NCBI GenBank assembly: GCA_015065785.1
Contig: SVPR01000009.1
Location: 1-64,000 of the forward strand
Length of the DNA: 64,000 bases
From: Oscillospiraceae bacterium
GTDB lineage: Bacteria; Bacillota; Clostridia; Oscillospirales; Acutalibacteraceae
Reading direction: 5' to 3'
Shown: in pieces, positions 35,214 through 44,051 of the stretch
Position numbering within the stretch: position 1 is the first letter of the stretch
How the letters are laid out: each line of letters opens with the position of its first letter
Made by a program: the position numbers and the translations under genes
Notes under the pieces: model-generated
Seen by the model: the letters and a program-made list of their open reading frames with translations, nothing else
Databases searched by the model: none
What the model was told of the DNA's origin: nothing

Positions 35214-36596
35214 TATTTTTCGTCCCATCAGCACTCCCATAACCGATGCCATCATAAGTCCACGGGTCCAACCGGAAGAATCACCAAGGCAGTGAAGTCC
35301 GTCAACACTTGTGTTAAAGTCTGTATCCATCTTGATTTTGTTACTGTAAAATTTGAGCTCAGGGGAGTAAAGCAATGTTTCAGTTGAAGCAAAGCCAGGC
35401 ACAACATGGTCAACCGCCTGAATGAAGTTAATAATATTTGTCATCGCTCTGTATGGCATTGCCGCAGTAATATCACCTGCAACGGCATCAGGGAGCGTAG
35501 GTCTTAAATTGCTTTGTGCAAGCTCTTTTGGCCAGGTTCTCTTACCGTCAAGAATATCACCATATCTCTGAACGAGAATGTGACCTGCACCGAGCATATT
35601 AGTTAATTCGCCAACCTTTTGAGCATATTCAATAGGTTGATTAAATGGATAGTTAAAGTTATGAGAACAAAGAATTGCGAGGTTAGTGTTGTCAGATTTT
35701 GTTTCTTTGTAAGAGTGACCGTTAACAACAGCTAAATCATTATCATAGTTCTCCTGGCTTACAAAACCGCCGGGATTCTGGCAGAATGTACGCACTTTAT
35801 TTTTAAATGGCTTTGGGTAACCAATAAGCTTTGATTCATAAAGTGCCTTGTTGACTTTTTCCATAACCTCGTTTCTTACTTCAACTCTTACACCAATGTC
35901 AACAGTACCTGCCTGGTGTTCAATTCCGTGTTCAGAGCAAAGCTTTTCGAGCCAGTCAGCACCACGGCGACCAGTTGCAATAACAATTTTTTCACCCTTG
36001 ATTTCTTTAGAATCTTTCCCGTTGGTTATATACACACCACGACATTTTCCGTCAGTTATTTCAATATCAGTACACTCGTAGCCGAAAATTATTTCAACTC
36101 CGTTATTCTGAAGATATTTTTCAATTTCATAGTAAAGTGTCTGAGCCTTTTCAGTACCTAAATGACGGATAGGGCAGTCAACAAGCTTTAAACCTGCCTG
36201 AATAGCTCTTTTGCGTATTTCTTTTACCTCTTCACTTGCGTTAATGCCCTCAATGTGTTCATCTGCACCGAATTCAAGATAAATTTTATCAGTGTAATTT
36301 ATTAAATCCTGTGCATAAAGCTCACCAATAAGTGTTGGCAAATCGCCACCAACCTCATAGCTTAATGAAAGCTTGCCGTCTGAAAAAGCACCTGCACCTG
36401 AAAAGCCTGTTGTAATGTGACAATAAGGCTTACAGTTCACACATTGCTGGGTCTTTGATTTTGGGCAACTGCGTTTTTCAACAGGCTGACCTTTTTCAAT
36501 AATAATAATCTTTTTCTTGCTACCAAGCTTAATAAGCTCAAGTGCAGTAAAAATACCCGCAGGTCCTGCACCAACAATAACAACATCGTAATTCAT
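35199..36596 (-). CDS. FAD-dependent oxidoreductase with GDP/FAD-type Rossmann fold
   Basis: 465 residues. The N-terminal VVIVGAGPAGIFTALELIKL is a dinucleotide-binding GxGxxG motif. CSKSKTQQC-like cysteines near residue 45-60 (CPKSKTQQCVNCKPYC) and TTGFSGAGAFSDGKLSLS follow; they are typical of the FAD-dependent protein family related to thiazole synthase/geranylgeranyl reductase flavoproteins of anaerobes. A second glycine-rich segment, IVIATGRRGADW, closes the FAD site near residue 205. Its last three residues, AEC, and its stop codon are encoded by a heptad array of composite element 4. Substrate unknown. Confidence 0.85.
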   Translation of the reverse strand: MNYDVVIVGAGPAGIFTALELIKLGSKKKIIIIEKGQPVEKRSCPKSKTQQCVNCKPYCHITTGFSGAGAFSDGKLSLSYEVGGDLPTLIGELYAQDLINYTDKIYLEFGADEHIEGINASEEVKEIRKRAIQAGLKLVDCPIRHLGTEKAQTLYYEIEKYLQNNGVEIIFGYECTDIEITDGKCRGVYITNGKDSKEIKGEKIVIATGRRGADWLEKLCSEHGIEHQAGTVDIGVRVEVRNEVMEKVNKALYESKLIGYPKPFKNKVRTFCQNPGGFVSQENYDNDLAVVNGHSYKETKSDNTNLAILCSHNFNYPFNQPIEYAQKVGELTNMLGAGHILVQRYGDILDGKRTWPKELAQSNLRPTLPDAVAGDITAAMPYRAMTNIINFIQAVDHVVPGFASTETLLYSPELKFYSNKIKMDTDFNTSVDGLHCLGDSSGWTRGLMMASVMGVLMGRKINAEC

Positions 36597-36616
36597 ATAA
36601 AAACCTCTTTATGTAA

Positions 36617-37357
36617 TTATAATTCTTTAGTTTTATAAGCGTTAAATAATGCATCTGCTTCTTCGGAATAGTTACCGTTTTCGTCTTCAATATAAAGCGG
36701 AGGCATAATTCTGAAGCCCTCTGCACCGCCTTTTTTACCCTCAAGCAAAATAAGACTTGGCTCTTTGCCGCTTCTTTGAATGACCTCACGCATAATTTTC
36801 GGCTCAATCTTATTTTTTTTCATTGCATCAAACATTTCGGGAAGTCTTTCAGGTCTTTGACACATACAATATCTGCCACCATATTTTAAAAGATAATTAG
36901 CAGCTTTTGCGGCATCATAAAGAGTACAGTTAAACTCGTGACGGGCGTTTTTATAATCTTCACCCTCGTTCACAATTCCTGTGCCAACCTTTTTATAAGG
37001 TGGGTTAATGCTGACAATATCAAAGTATTCGTTAGGTAAAACACCTTTAATTTTCTTTAAATCTAAATGAAATAAATTGACAGCGTCTTCTATATTATTA
37101 TGCTTTAAAGTCTTTTTAAAAAGCTCAATTGCGGTTTCGCTTAACTCAACACCATAAATTTCTTTTGGTTTAAAATCTCTTAACCATAAAAGCGGAATAA
37201 TTCCGTTGCCTGTGCCAAGGTCACAACATTTATCCTTGTGGCGAGGCTTACAAAAGTCAGCTAAAAGAATAGCATCAGAAGTAAATATATGCGCGTGGCT
37301 AACGAAAATTTCTAAATTCTTTGCTAATTTTTCGGTGCGTTCTTCTCTTGAAGTCAT
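36617..37357 (-). CDS. tRNA1(Val) adenine-N6 methyltransferase-like protein
   Basis: 246 residues from ATG 37357, preceded by AAGGAG; upstream in-frame codons lack a site. The SAM-binding CDLGTGNGIIPLLW is near residue 52 and the amino-methyltransferase motif VSINPPYKK near residue 122. These, with EDYKNARHEFNCTL, place it with TrmN6/YfiC, which methylates A37 of tRNA1Val. The last gene in the pair starting after spoVT; separate from the FAD gene by 20 bases and possibly co-transcribed. Confidence 0.88.
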   Translation of the reverse strand: MTSREERTEKLAKNLEIFVSHAHIFTSDAILLADFCKPRHKDKCCDLGTGNGIIPLLWLRDFKPKEIYGVELSETAIELFKKTLKHNNIEDAVNLFHLDLKKIKGVLPNEYFDIVSINPPYKKVGTGIVNEGEDYKNARHEFNCTLYDAAKAANYLLKYGGRYCMCQRPERLPEMFDAMKKNKIEPKIMREVIQRSGKEPSLILLEGKKGGAEGFRIMPPLYIEDENGNYSEEADALFNAYKTKEL

Positions 37358-37486
37358 AAAAAACTCCTTGTAGTAAAATATACAATTTAATTTTACCACA
37401 AGGTGTTTTAATTATCAATGAATAAAATACAATTGGAAAAAAGTTTGTAATTTCTGCACAGTTCAAATGTGATAAAATTTACAAAT

Positions 37487-38026
37487 TTATTCTTCCATTT
37501 GTTTGCCCAAAAATGCGGCAGCTACCTGTGCTAATTTAACCTCTGTTTCAGTAGGCTTTGCATTTGTGCTGTCACTTACAAAAATTACTGCACCTGAAAT
37601 ATCACCGGCACCAATAATAGGGAACGCAATTGATGCTTCTACATCAGAGCTTTCAATGGGGTGGAGTGGCTTTTCTGTACCGGATTTAATATAATTCATT
37701 CTGTTTTCCATAAGTTCTTCAAGTGAATTAGAAATTCGTTTGTCTAAAAAATCCTTTTTAGAAAGACCTGAAACAGAAATAACATGGTCACGGTCTGTAA
37801 TTAAAACACCCATACCTGAAGTTCTGCTTAAAACCTCTGAATATTGACCTGAAAATTCTGAAATTTCACCCATAGGTGAGTACTTTTTGAAAATTACTTC
37901 ACCATCACTTGCGGTAAAAATTTCTAACGGGTCACCCTCACGGATTCTTAAAGTTCTTCTGATTTCTTTAGGTATAACAACTCTGCCTAAATCATCAATT
38001 CGTCTGACAATTCCTGTCGCTTTCAT
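37487..38026 (-). CDS. spoVT: Stage V sporulation protein T
   Basis: 179 residues. An AbrB-type swapped-hairpin DNA-binding domain (MKATGIVRRIDDLGRVVIPK; RRTLRIREGDPLEIF) and a C-terminal GAF domain (SGMGVLITDRDHVISVSGL; ASIAFPIIGAGDISGAVIFV). This two-domain length is specific to SpoVT rather than AbrB. SpoVT modulates forespore gene expression as sigma-G becomes active. The ribosome binding site is AAGGAGAAG. Confidence 0.95.
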   Translation of the reverse strand: MKATGIVRRIDDLGRVVIPKEIRRTLRIREGDPLEIFTASDGEVIFKKYSPMGEISEFSGQYSEVLSRTSGMGVLITDRDHVISVSGLSKKDFLDKRISNSLEELMENRMNYIKSGTEKPLHPIESSDVEASIAFPIIGAGDISGAVIFVSDSTNAKPTETEVKLAQVAAAFLGKQMEE

Positions 38027-38059
38027 ATATATCTTCTCCTTAATATCAAATTATGTTGT

Positions 38060-38088
38060 TAGTATTTGAGATTAAATGGAATTTATAC
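38060..38088 (-). promoter_or_regulatory. Sigma-G-like promoter of spoVT
   Basis: Reading the minus strand, GTATA (38088-38084) and AATACTA (38066-38060) are separated by 17 bases. The sigma-G consensus is GNATR with CATNNTA at 17-18 bases; only the first base of the -10 differs. SpoVT is forespore-expressed in known species. Confidence 0.6.
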
Positions 38089-38145
38089 TTGTCAGATTTA
38101 CTTTTTAAAGTAATTGTGATACAATGTTGAAATCGAGGTGATTTT

Positions 38146-38925
38146 TTGGAATTTTTAATTATTTTTATTGTAACATTTTTGGCTGGTATGGGTGCAGGAC
38201 TCGGCACCGGTTTTGCTGGTATGAGTGCCGCCGCTGTAATAACACCAATGCTTGTTACTTTTCTTGGCGTTAACCCATATACTGCTGTAGGTATAGCTCT
38301 TGCTTCTGATGTTTTGGCGAGTGGTGTTTCAGCTTTTACTTACCGTAAAAATAAAAATCTTGATGTAAAAAACGGACTTCTGATGATGGGAATAATTTTA
38401 ATTTTTACCATAGTCGGAAGCTATATTTCGAGCAAAGTTCCGTCACAGACTATGGGTGGTTTCAGTACATTTGTTACACTTATGCTCGGTGTTAAATTTA
38501 TTTTAAAACCTGTAATGACCACCAAAGCAGAGATGGAAGCAGTAAGTAAAAAGAGAAAAATTGTCGGTTCAATAATAAGTGGTGTATTTGTTGGCTTTAT
38601 TTGCGGTTTTGTTGGTGCTGGCGGTGGAATGATGATGCTTCTTATTCTTACCGGTGTACTTGGTTATGAATTGAAAACCGCAGTTGGTACAAGTGTATTT
38701 ATTATGACATTTACCGCATTAACAGGTGCTGTTTCTCATTTTTCTCTTGGTGATTCGCCAGATGTTCTTGTAATGGCACTTTGTATTTTGTTTACATTTA
38801 TCTGGGCAAGAATTGCCGCTAAGTTTGCAAATAAAGCAAAACCTGAAACCCTTAACAGAGCAGTTGGCGTAGTGTTGGTTGTGTTAGGTGTTGTTATTCT
38901 GGGTTTTGAATATTTGGTTAAATAA
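38146..38925 (+). CDS. Sulfite exporter TauE/SafE family membrane protein
   Basis: 259 residues from TTG 38146, with GAGGTGAT nine bases upstream and no competing ATG. Eight membrane helices in two repeats: AGMGAGLGTGFAGMSAAAVI near residue 10 and SGVFVGFICGFVGAGGGMMM near residue 145 are the paired TauE signatures. Family members export sulfonate, sulfite or other small anions; the substrate is unknown. Located 40 bases before a ribokinase gene. Confidence 0.88.
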   Translation: MEFLIIFIVTFLAGMGAGLGTGFAGMSAAAVITPMLVTFLGVNPYTAVGIALASDVLASGVSAFTYRKNKNLDVKNGLLMMGIILIFTIVGSYISSKVPSQTMGGFSTFVTLMLGVKFILKPVMTTKAEMEAVSKKRKIVGSIISGVFVGFICGFVGAGGGMMMLLILTGVLGYELKTAVGTSVFIMTFTALTGAVSHFSLGDSPDVLVMALCILFTFIWARIAAKFANKAKPETLNRAVGVVLVVLGVVILGFEYLVK

Positions 38926-38964
38926 AAATTTATAATCAATTGAATTATAAAAGGTGGTGTTAAA

Positions 38965-39861
38965 GTGTCATCTAAAATCATTGTTATAGGTAGCGCCAAT
39001 GCTGATTTAGTCATTCATTCTCCAAAAATGCCACGGATTGGCGAAACGCTTACAGGTAGTAATTTTCAAGTGAATGCAGGGGGAAAGGGACTTAACCAGG
39101 CAGTTGCAATTGCAAAATTAGGTGGTAATGTTTCATTTTGTGGTTGTGTCGGCAATGACGCAAATGGTGAACTGCTACTGAATGAATTAAAGAATAATGA
39201 TGTTACTTTTAAAGGATTTGAAACCGAAGAAGCCCCTACGGGAATTGCAATGATTACAGTTGTAGATGGTAATAATTTTATAATTCTCGATTCTGGTGCA
39301 AACGCAAGGCTTACACCCGAAGTAATTGAAAATTACAGTGATTTAATAGCTGAATGTGAATATTGTGTTATGCAGTTAGAAATACCTGTAGAAACTGTTT
39401 TAAAAGTATGTGAAATTGCAAAAAATTCCGACACAAAAATTATACTTAACCCTGCACCTTATAAAAAAATACCGGAGATTTTATTTTCTCAGATTGATTA
39501 TATTATCCCGAATGAACACGAAGCACACGATTTAACAGGTATTTACCCGGATAGCGAAGAAAATACCCGAAAAGCAGTTTTAAAACTAAACCAAATGGGT
39601 GTTAAAAATGTAATTATAACTCTCGGCGAGCGTGGTTGTGCTTATAATGTGGGTGACAGTGTTTTGTTTAAACCTGCAATAAAAACAGAGGTAGTAGATA
39701 CTACTTCAGCAGGTGACACATTTATAGGTGCATTAGTTTCAAAGCTTTCACAAAATGAAACACTCAATAATGCTATTTTCTATGCTACCAAAGCATCTGC
39801 AATAACAGTCAGTCGCTTGGGTGCCTCAAAATCCATTCCTTATGCTGATGAAATTGAATAA
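38965..39861 (+). CDS. rbsK: Ribokinase
   Basis: 298 residues from GTG 38965, AAAGGTGGTG upstream. A PfkB-family sugar kinase: GSANADLVIHSPKMPRIGET near residue 8 and GGKGLNQAVAIAKLGG near residue 36 are ribokinase-specific, and DTTSAGDTFIGALVSKL near residue 248 gives the catalytic Asp with the anion hole GAGD variant (AGDT). Phosphorylates ribose at O5 for the pentose phosphate pathway. No ribose transporter is adjacent; a terminator follows. Confidence 0.92.
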   Translation: MSSKIIVIGSANADLVIHSPKMPRIGETLTGSNFQVNAGGKGLNQAVAIAKLGGNVSFCGCVGNDANGELLLNELKNNDVTFKGFETEEAPTGIAMITVVDGNNFIILDSGANARLTPEVIENYSDLIAECEYCVMQLEIPVETVLKVCEIAKNSDTKIILNPAPYKKIPEILFSQIDYIIPNEHEAHDLTGIYPDSEENTRKAVLKLNQMGVKNVIITLGERGCAYNVGDSVLFKPAIKTEVVDTTSAGDTFIGALVSKLSQNETLNNAIFYATKASAITVSRLGASKSIPYADEIE

Positions 39862-39866
39862 AAATA

Positions 39867-39899
39867 AAAGAACTGAGTTCAGCAACTCAGTTCTTTTGT
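39867..39899. terminator. Terminator after ribokinase
   Basis: AAAGAACTGAGTT pairs with AACTCAGTTCTTTT around CAGC; T-rich on the right and A-rich on the left, so it can also serve the small minus-strand gene that ends at 39902. Confidence 0.85.
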
Positions 39900-39901
39900 T
39901 T

Positions 39902-40225
39902 TTAATTCTCAATAAACTTTTTATGCTCTTCATTTAACCACTCATTAAGCTCTATTAACCCCTCATCAGAGCAAGCGGCTTCTTTAGTTGCAATGTCTTC
40001 TTTTTTATATCCATCATTCCAAGGCTTAACAGAATAACATTCTGCAACAAATCGAGCATTTTCTGTGCCAATGTCAACAACATAAACCTTATAATTAAAG
40101 GTTGCTTTATGAGCACAGCCTAAATGTGAATCTGTGTCACAAGAGCCTGTGTAAATGTTAGAAACAGGTTTATTATCACTTTTATTTATAAACCAGTTAT
40201 ATGGTGGTATTTTTATTGTATTCAT
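39902..40225 (-). CDS. Uncharacterised small protein
   Basis: 107 residues from ATG 40225, which has GGAAG eight bases upstream; a GTG nine bases earlier is the alternative. No membrane segment. The sequence has aromatic and charged residues and conserved-looking cysteines (TGSCDTDSHLGCAHKATFNY, later EAACSDEG), without a family I can name. It immediately follows the OFA-type transporter gene with a 12-base gap and is probably co-transcribed with it. Confidence 0.55.
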   Translation of the reverse strand: MNTIKIPPYNWFINKSDNKPVSNIYTGSCDTDSHLGCAHKATFNYKVYVVDIGTENARFVAECYSVKPWNDGYKKEDIATKEAACSDEGLIELNEWLNEEHKKFIEN

Positions 40226-40237
40226 TATTTTCACTTC

Positions 40238-41455
40238 CTATGGTCTTTTAATGCTTAAATTAAGTCCCATAGCGCCCACTGCTAATATAAGTAACAAAAT
40301 AAATGGTGCTATGTAACTGCCTGTTGAAATGAGCAACGAGTTACTGAATGTTGCAATAAATGAAGCAACTATTAAATTAAAGTTTGTTAAACTGTAATTT
40401 GTTGAAAAATGCTTTTGACCGTAAAATGATGCCGAAAATGCAGAGGTTACAGTAGGGCAGGAGCCGTAAGAAATACCTGTAAGGCAAAGCCCTACAATGC
40501 AAAGTGGTAGCGAATGAATTACGACACCCAAAAGTGTGACACCTGCGGCAATTATTGTGAGAACATTTGCAGAAATCATAGTAATTCTTCTGCCTAATGC
40601 ATCATAAAATGCACCTGTAATAATTCTGCCAATGCCGTTAAAAACTGAAAGCACACCAACTAAAGTAGTTGCAAGTGTCGGTATTGCATCAACCGAAAGC
40701 ATCAAATCCCTTGCGAAGCTTATAACTGTGTTACCAACTGCGGTAATAAATGCCATACACAGGAATGCTCTCCAGAATGTGAAGCTTTTAAGCATCTCTT
40801 TTGTTGTAAAATCGCGCGTTTCAAAATTTTCTTTAAAAGCAGATTTTTTTAGCTTTGGTGCAGGGAATACTGTGTCGGAATCAGGTCTTTTAAGAATGAT
40901 ACCTGAAATGATAATTACAACACCAATTACTAAACCCAATGTTATGTATGTTTTACTGAAACCAAAGCTTTCATTTTCAAAAAGAATGCTGATTATGTTA
41001 CCTAAAAGCAAGGTGCTTACACCAAAGCCCATCATTAGTGAGCCTGAGCAAAGACCCTTTTTGTCAGGGAACCACGCGCAAACAGTTGAAACTACAACAT
41101 TGTAAGCAATACCAATGCCTGTACCCGCTAAAACAGCGTATGTCAAATACAAAAGTGTAGGCATTGTAGCGTTTAAAAGACCCGTAGAAACAAAGCCGAT
41201 TCCTACCAATGCACCTGAAATTATTAGTGTAATTTTAGGACCTGCTTTTTTGCAGATTAAGCTACCAAAGAATGCACCAAGGCAGAAAAAACACATTGTT
41301 AAGGTGAAGTTAAAAGCAAGTGTTGAGTCACTCCAATTAAAGCTCTCCTTAAAAGGTATTTTCAAAATTGACCAGGCGTACAACACACCTGAAAATAACA
41401 TACAGAAAACGCCGACAAAAAGATAAAACCAGCGTTTAGAAAGATTGTTTTTCAT
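40238..41455 (-). CDS. MFS transporter of the oxalate/formate antiporter (OFA) type
   Basis: 405 residues with 12 membrane helices. The first helix pair, GVFCMLFSGVLYAWSILKIP, and GTGIGIAYNVVVSTVCAWFP near residue 112 are typical of OFA-family antiporters for oxalate, formate and other small carboxylates; GRIITGAFYDALGRR near residue 268 is the conserved loop 8-9 MFS motif. The substrate is not determined. It is preceded upstream by the two glycosyltransferase genes on the same strand. Confidence 0.88.
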   Translation of the reverse strand: MKNNLSKRWFYLFVGVFCMLFSGVLYAWSILKIPFKESFNWSDSTLAFNFTLTMCFFCLGAFFGSLICKKAGPKITLIISGALVGIGFVSTGLLNATMPTLLYLTYAVLAGTGIGIAYNVVVSTVCAWFPDKKGLCSGSLMMGFGVSTLLLGNIISILFENESFGFSKTYITLGLVIGVVIIISGIILKRPDSDTVFPAPKLKKSAFKENFETRDFTTKEMLKSFTFWRAFLCMAFITAVGNTVISFARDLMLSVDAIPTLATTLVGVLSVFNGIGRIITGAFYDALGRRITMISANVLTIIAAGVTLLGVVIHSLPLCIVGLCLTGISYGSCPTVTSAFSASFYGQKHFSTNYSLTNFNLIVASFIATFSNSLLISTGSYIAPFILLLILAVGAMGLNLSIKRP

Positions 41456-41467
41456 AAATGCATTCCT

Positions 41468-42262
41468 CTATTTATATTTTTGGCTTTTTACAAATTTAAT
41501 ACCCTTACAAATCTCTTTATAAACCCTTGTTTTGCTCATTCCGTTTTCAGTGTATTCGTTGTGTCTTAATGTAAGGTAAAATGAAAATGGTTTTGCTAAA
41601 ACGGGGTGGGCGAGTGCTAAAAGAATGCCCTTGTCAAAAAAGTACTTTTCATTGTAGCCTTTAAACCAGGTTGAGTCCCTCTCGTCTTTTAGCTCGGCAA
41701 TTGCTTCGGGTAAAGCAATTATGTTTAAGCCTTTTTTCAAGCAATCTCTTAAAAACAGAGTGTCTTCACCGCATTGATGAGTGGTACCGCCCCCGAAATT
41801 CAGATTGAATGTAATTCCGTTATAAGAAACAGCCTTGCGCCTGAAAGCCAATCTTGCTGCACCGTAATTCATATAGTTTAAAATATTGATTTTTGTGGTA
41901 GTGGCATTTTGTCTGTTCAAGCTTTCTTCATCTTCAATTAAATTGAAAATAATTAAATCTGCCTGAGGATTTTCTGAAAAAGCTTTTTTTACCTTTTCTT
42001 CATATCCGTCACAAAATACCATATCATCATCAGCGAGAACGCAAATATCAGCATCTGAACGCATTAAAGCAGAGTTCCTGCTAAGACCTACACCTCGTTC
42101 GTTAAAAGAAAAGAAGCGGACTGTATTATCATTTAAAGCGATTTCCTGATAATTTACATTGTCTGTCTGGTTTATAATTATAGCATCAGTACGAAGATTC
42201 ATTTTTTTAATTAAATCTGTGTTTTTCTGATGCATAGTTGAAATTAAAACTTCAATTTTCAT
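41468..42262 (-). CDS. Family 2-like glycosyltransferase
   Basis: 264 residues. The fold is a GT-A type glycosyltransferase: RGVGLSRNSALMRSDADICV followed by LADDDMVFCDGYEEKV contains the metal-binding DDD near residue 78, and a later GGTTHQCGEDTLFL gives the acceptor-side acidic motif near residue 158. The N-terminus diverges from usual family 2 sequences. Overlaps none; the partner glycosyltransferase gene starts three bases upstream. Probable role in cell-surface polysaccharide synthesis. Confidence 0.82.
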   Translation of the reverse strand: MKIEVLISTMHQKNTDLIKKMNLRTDAIIINQTDNVNYQEIALNDNTVRFFSFNERGVGLSRNSALMRSDADICVLADDDMVFCDGYEEKVKKAFSENPQADLIIFNLIEDEESLNRQNATTTKINILNYMNYGAARLAFRRKAVSYNGITFNLNFGGGTTHQCGEDTLFLRDCLKKGLNIIALPEAIAELKDERDSTWFKGYNEKYFFDKGILLALAHPVLAKPFSFYLTLRHNEYTENGMSKTRVYKEICKGIKFVKSQKYK

Positions 42263-42265
42263 TCT

Positions 42266-43159
42266 CTATTTATGCTCCTTGAGAATTTTCATACAGTAAA
42301 CAGGTGAAGCAAAAAACGCCTTGAACGCATTGACAAAAAAGCCGGGGTAATGCTTTCTTCTGAGCTCAGCAAATGCAATAACTGCAAAGTGCCTTGTAAT
42401 AATGTATTTTCTGTCTGCTTTTGTAAGAAGCTTAAAATACTTTTTCTTGAATTCGTGAAGTCTGTTTTCGCCCTCAATTTTTCCGTCACCGCTTGAAAGT
42501 CCTCCTTCACCTCTGTGAACATAAGCCTTAACAAAGCAGCCTTTTAAATATGTAAATTTACCGCCATTTTCAATTGCCTTGAACATTAAATAAAATTCAT
42601 CACCAATATCAATAGGGTCAAATTTGCCTATTTTTTCTAAGTAGGATTTTTTGAATATCATTGTGTCTGTACCGGCTAAGTGGTATTTTAAGTGATATTT
42701 TATTAAATCTTCCTTGCTGGTTGATTTTATAAAACTGCGTGTTCTTTTTTCGCAAACAGTTTCATCATCGTAAAACATATCAAGGTCTGTAATGCCAAAA
42801 TCAGCACCTGTTTGTAACATGTTTTCAACTTGGCTTTCAAGGTTTTCAGGCAAATAAATATCGTCATCATCAAGGAATGTAACAAATTCACCCGAAGAAG
42901 CATCAATTCCTGTATTTCTCGTTTTTGCAGAGCCTTGATTTTGAATGTTAACAATATACTTAAAAGAAATATCTTTGTTGTTTTCTCTGAATTCATCAAC
43001 TATTTTTTTGACACGAGAATTCCATTCTTCATTAGCATTATCGTCAACTAAAATAATTTCAAAATTTTTATAAGTCTGAGTAGCAAGGGAATTCAACGCC
43101 CTTAATAATATTTCATCTCGCTTATATGTTGCAACAACAACACTGACTAAAGGTTGCAT
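42266..43159 (-). CDS. Family 2 glycosyltransferase
   Basis: 297 residues with the classic GT2 start LVSVVVATYKRDEILLRALN, the ILVDDNANEE nucleotide-binding segment near residue 37, and KTRNTGIDASSGEFVTFLDD followed by DDIY near residue 97 with the metal-binding DDD. The segment FDPIDIGDEFYLMFKAI near residue 178 supplies the catalytic base region (D-E). No membrane helix. Likely works in the same surface polysaccharide as its neighbour. Confidence 0.9.
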   Translation of the reverse strand: MQPLVSVVVATYKRDEILLRALNSLATQTYKNFEIILVDDNANEEWNSRVKKIVDEFRENNKDISFKYIVNIQNQGSAKTRNTGIDASSGEFVTFLDDDDIYLPENLESQVENMLQTGADFGITDLDMFYDDETVCEKRTRSFIKSTSKEDLIKYHLKYHLAGTDTMIFKKSYLEKIGKFDPIDIGDEFYLMFKAIENGGKFTYLKGCFVKAYVHRGEGGLSSGDGKIEGENRLHEFKKKYFKLLTKADRKYIITRHFAVIAFAELRRKHYPGFFVNAFKAFFASPVYCMKILKEHK

Positions 43160-43184
43160 TTAATGTTCTCCTTGCATTTTTTAT

Positions 43185-43910
43185 TTATTCGCCTAAACGA
43201 ATGTTAATTCCGCCACCGTTTCCGTCGGTAGTGGGGAAAGTTAAGTAAGGCTCAATTGCCTTTGCAGTTTTTATAATAGGCATAGTCTGAAGATACACTT
43301 TACCAGGACCTGTAACTTTAGTGTGGAAAAGCCCCATTCCGCCTAAAAAGATGTTTTTAGCACCGTGTACTGCTTCAATATCCATAGTGCAGGTTTCACT
43401 CATAGCGGCTAAATAACCTGTGCCAATAATAATGCTTTCATTAGCCTGTAATGTGTATTCTTTGCAGTAACCGTCAATTTCAATGAACACTAAACCGTTA
43501 CCGCTTATTTTATTCATAATAAAGCCTTCGCCACCAAAAAAGCCCTTGCCTAATTTCTTTTGGAAATATATTGAAAGGTCAAGACCTTTTTCCATAGCTA
43601 AAAAGCTGTGCTTCTGGACTATAATTGCATTGCCCGGAGAAACCTCGTAGGGAATAATAGAACCCGGAAAGCTTGAAGCAAATGCAATAGTACCTGTGCC
43701 ACCCTGTGCCGTGAATTCATTCATAAAAATTGATTCACCTGAAAACATTCTGCCCAAAGCCTTTTTAATTCCGCCACCTGAATTTGTTTCCATTCTGATG
43801 TTAGGACTCATCCAGCTCATTGCACCGGATTCAGTCTGAAGAGTCTGACCTGCTTCAGGATAACAAATAACTACAGGTAAGCTTTCTCCTTCGATTTTGT
43901 ATTTTATCAT
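43185..43910 (-). CDS. AIM24/TIGR00266 family protein
   Basis: 241 residues. The pattern LQTESGAMSWMSPNIRMETN near residue 25, SGESIFMNEFTAQGGTGTIAF near residue 53, and GTGYLAAMSETCTMDIE near residue 152 identify the AIM24 family of trimeric beta-helical proteins. Named after a yeast mitochondrial homolog; the bacterial function is unknown. The gene stands alone, divergent from araA. Confidence 0.9.
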   Translation of the reverse strand: MIKYKIEGESLPVVICYPEAGQTLQTESGAMSWMSPNIRMETNSGGGIKKALGRMFSGESIFMNEFTAQGGTGTIAFASSFPGSIIPYEVSPGNAIIVQKHSFLAMEKGLDLSIYFQKKLGKGFFGGEGFIMNKISGNGLVFIEIDGYCKEYTLQANESIIIGTGYLAAMSETCTMDIEAVHGAKNIFLGGMGLFHTKVTGPGKVYLQTMPIIKTAKAIEPYLTFPTTDGNGGGINIRLGE

Positions 43911-43991
43911 AATAAAACCCCATTTCTTCTGGCAAGTGCCGATATTATTTTATATTATAACATAAATAAATATATATTACAATTTAAATTA

Positions 43992-44020
43992 TAGACTTTT
44001 TTTAGTGTATGTGGTAAAAT
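43992..44020 (+). promoter_or_regulatory. Sigma-A type promoter of araA-araD
   Basis: TAGACT at 43992-43997 and TAAAAT at 44015-44020, spacer 17. The ribosome binding site AAGGAG follows 16 bases later. No clear regulator operator palindrome is seen. Confidence 0.6.
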
Positions 44021-44051
44021 AAATACAGACTTTATTAAGGAGCGTTTTATT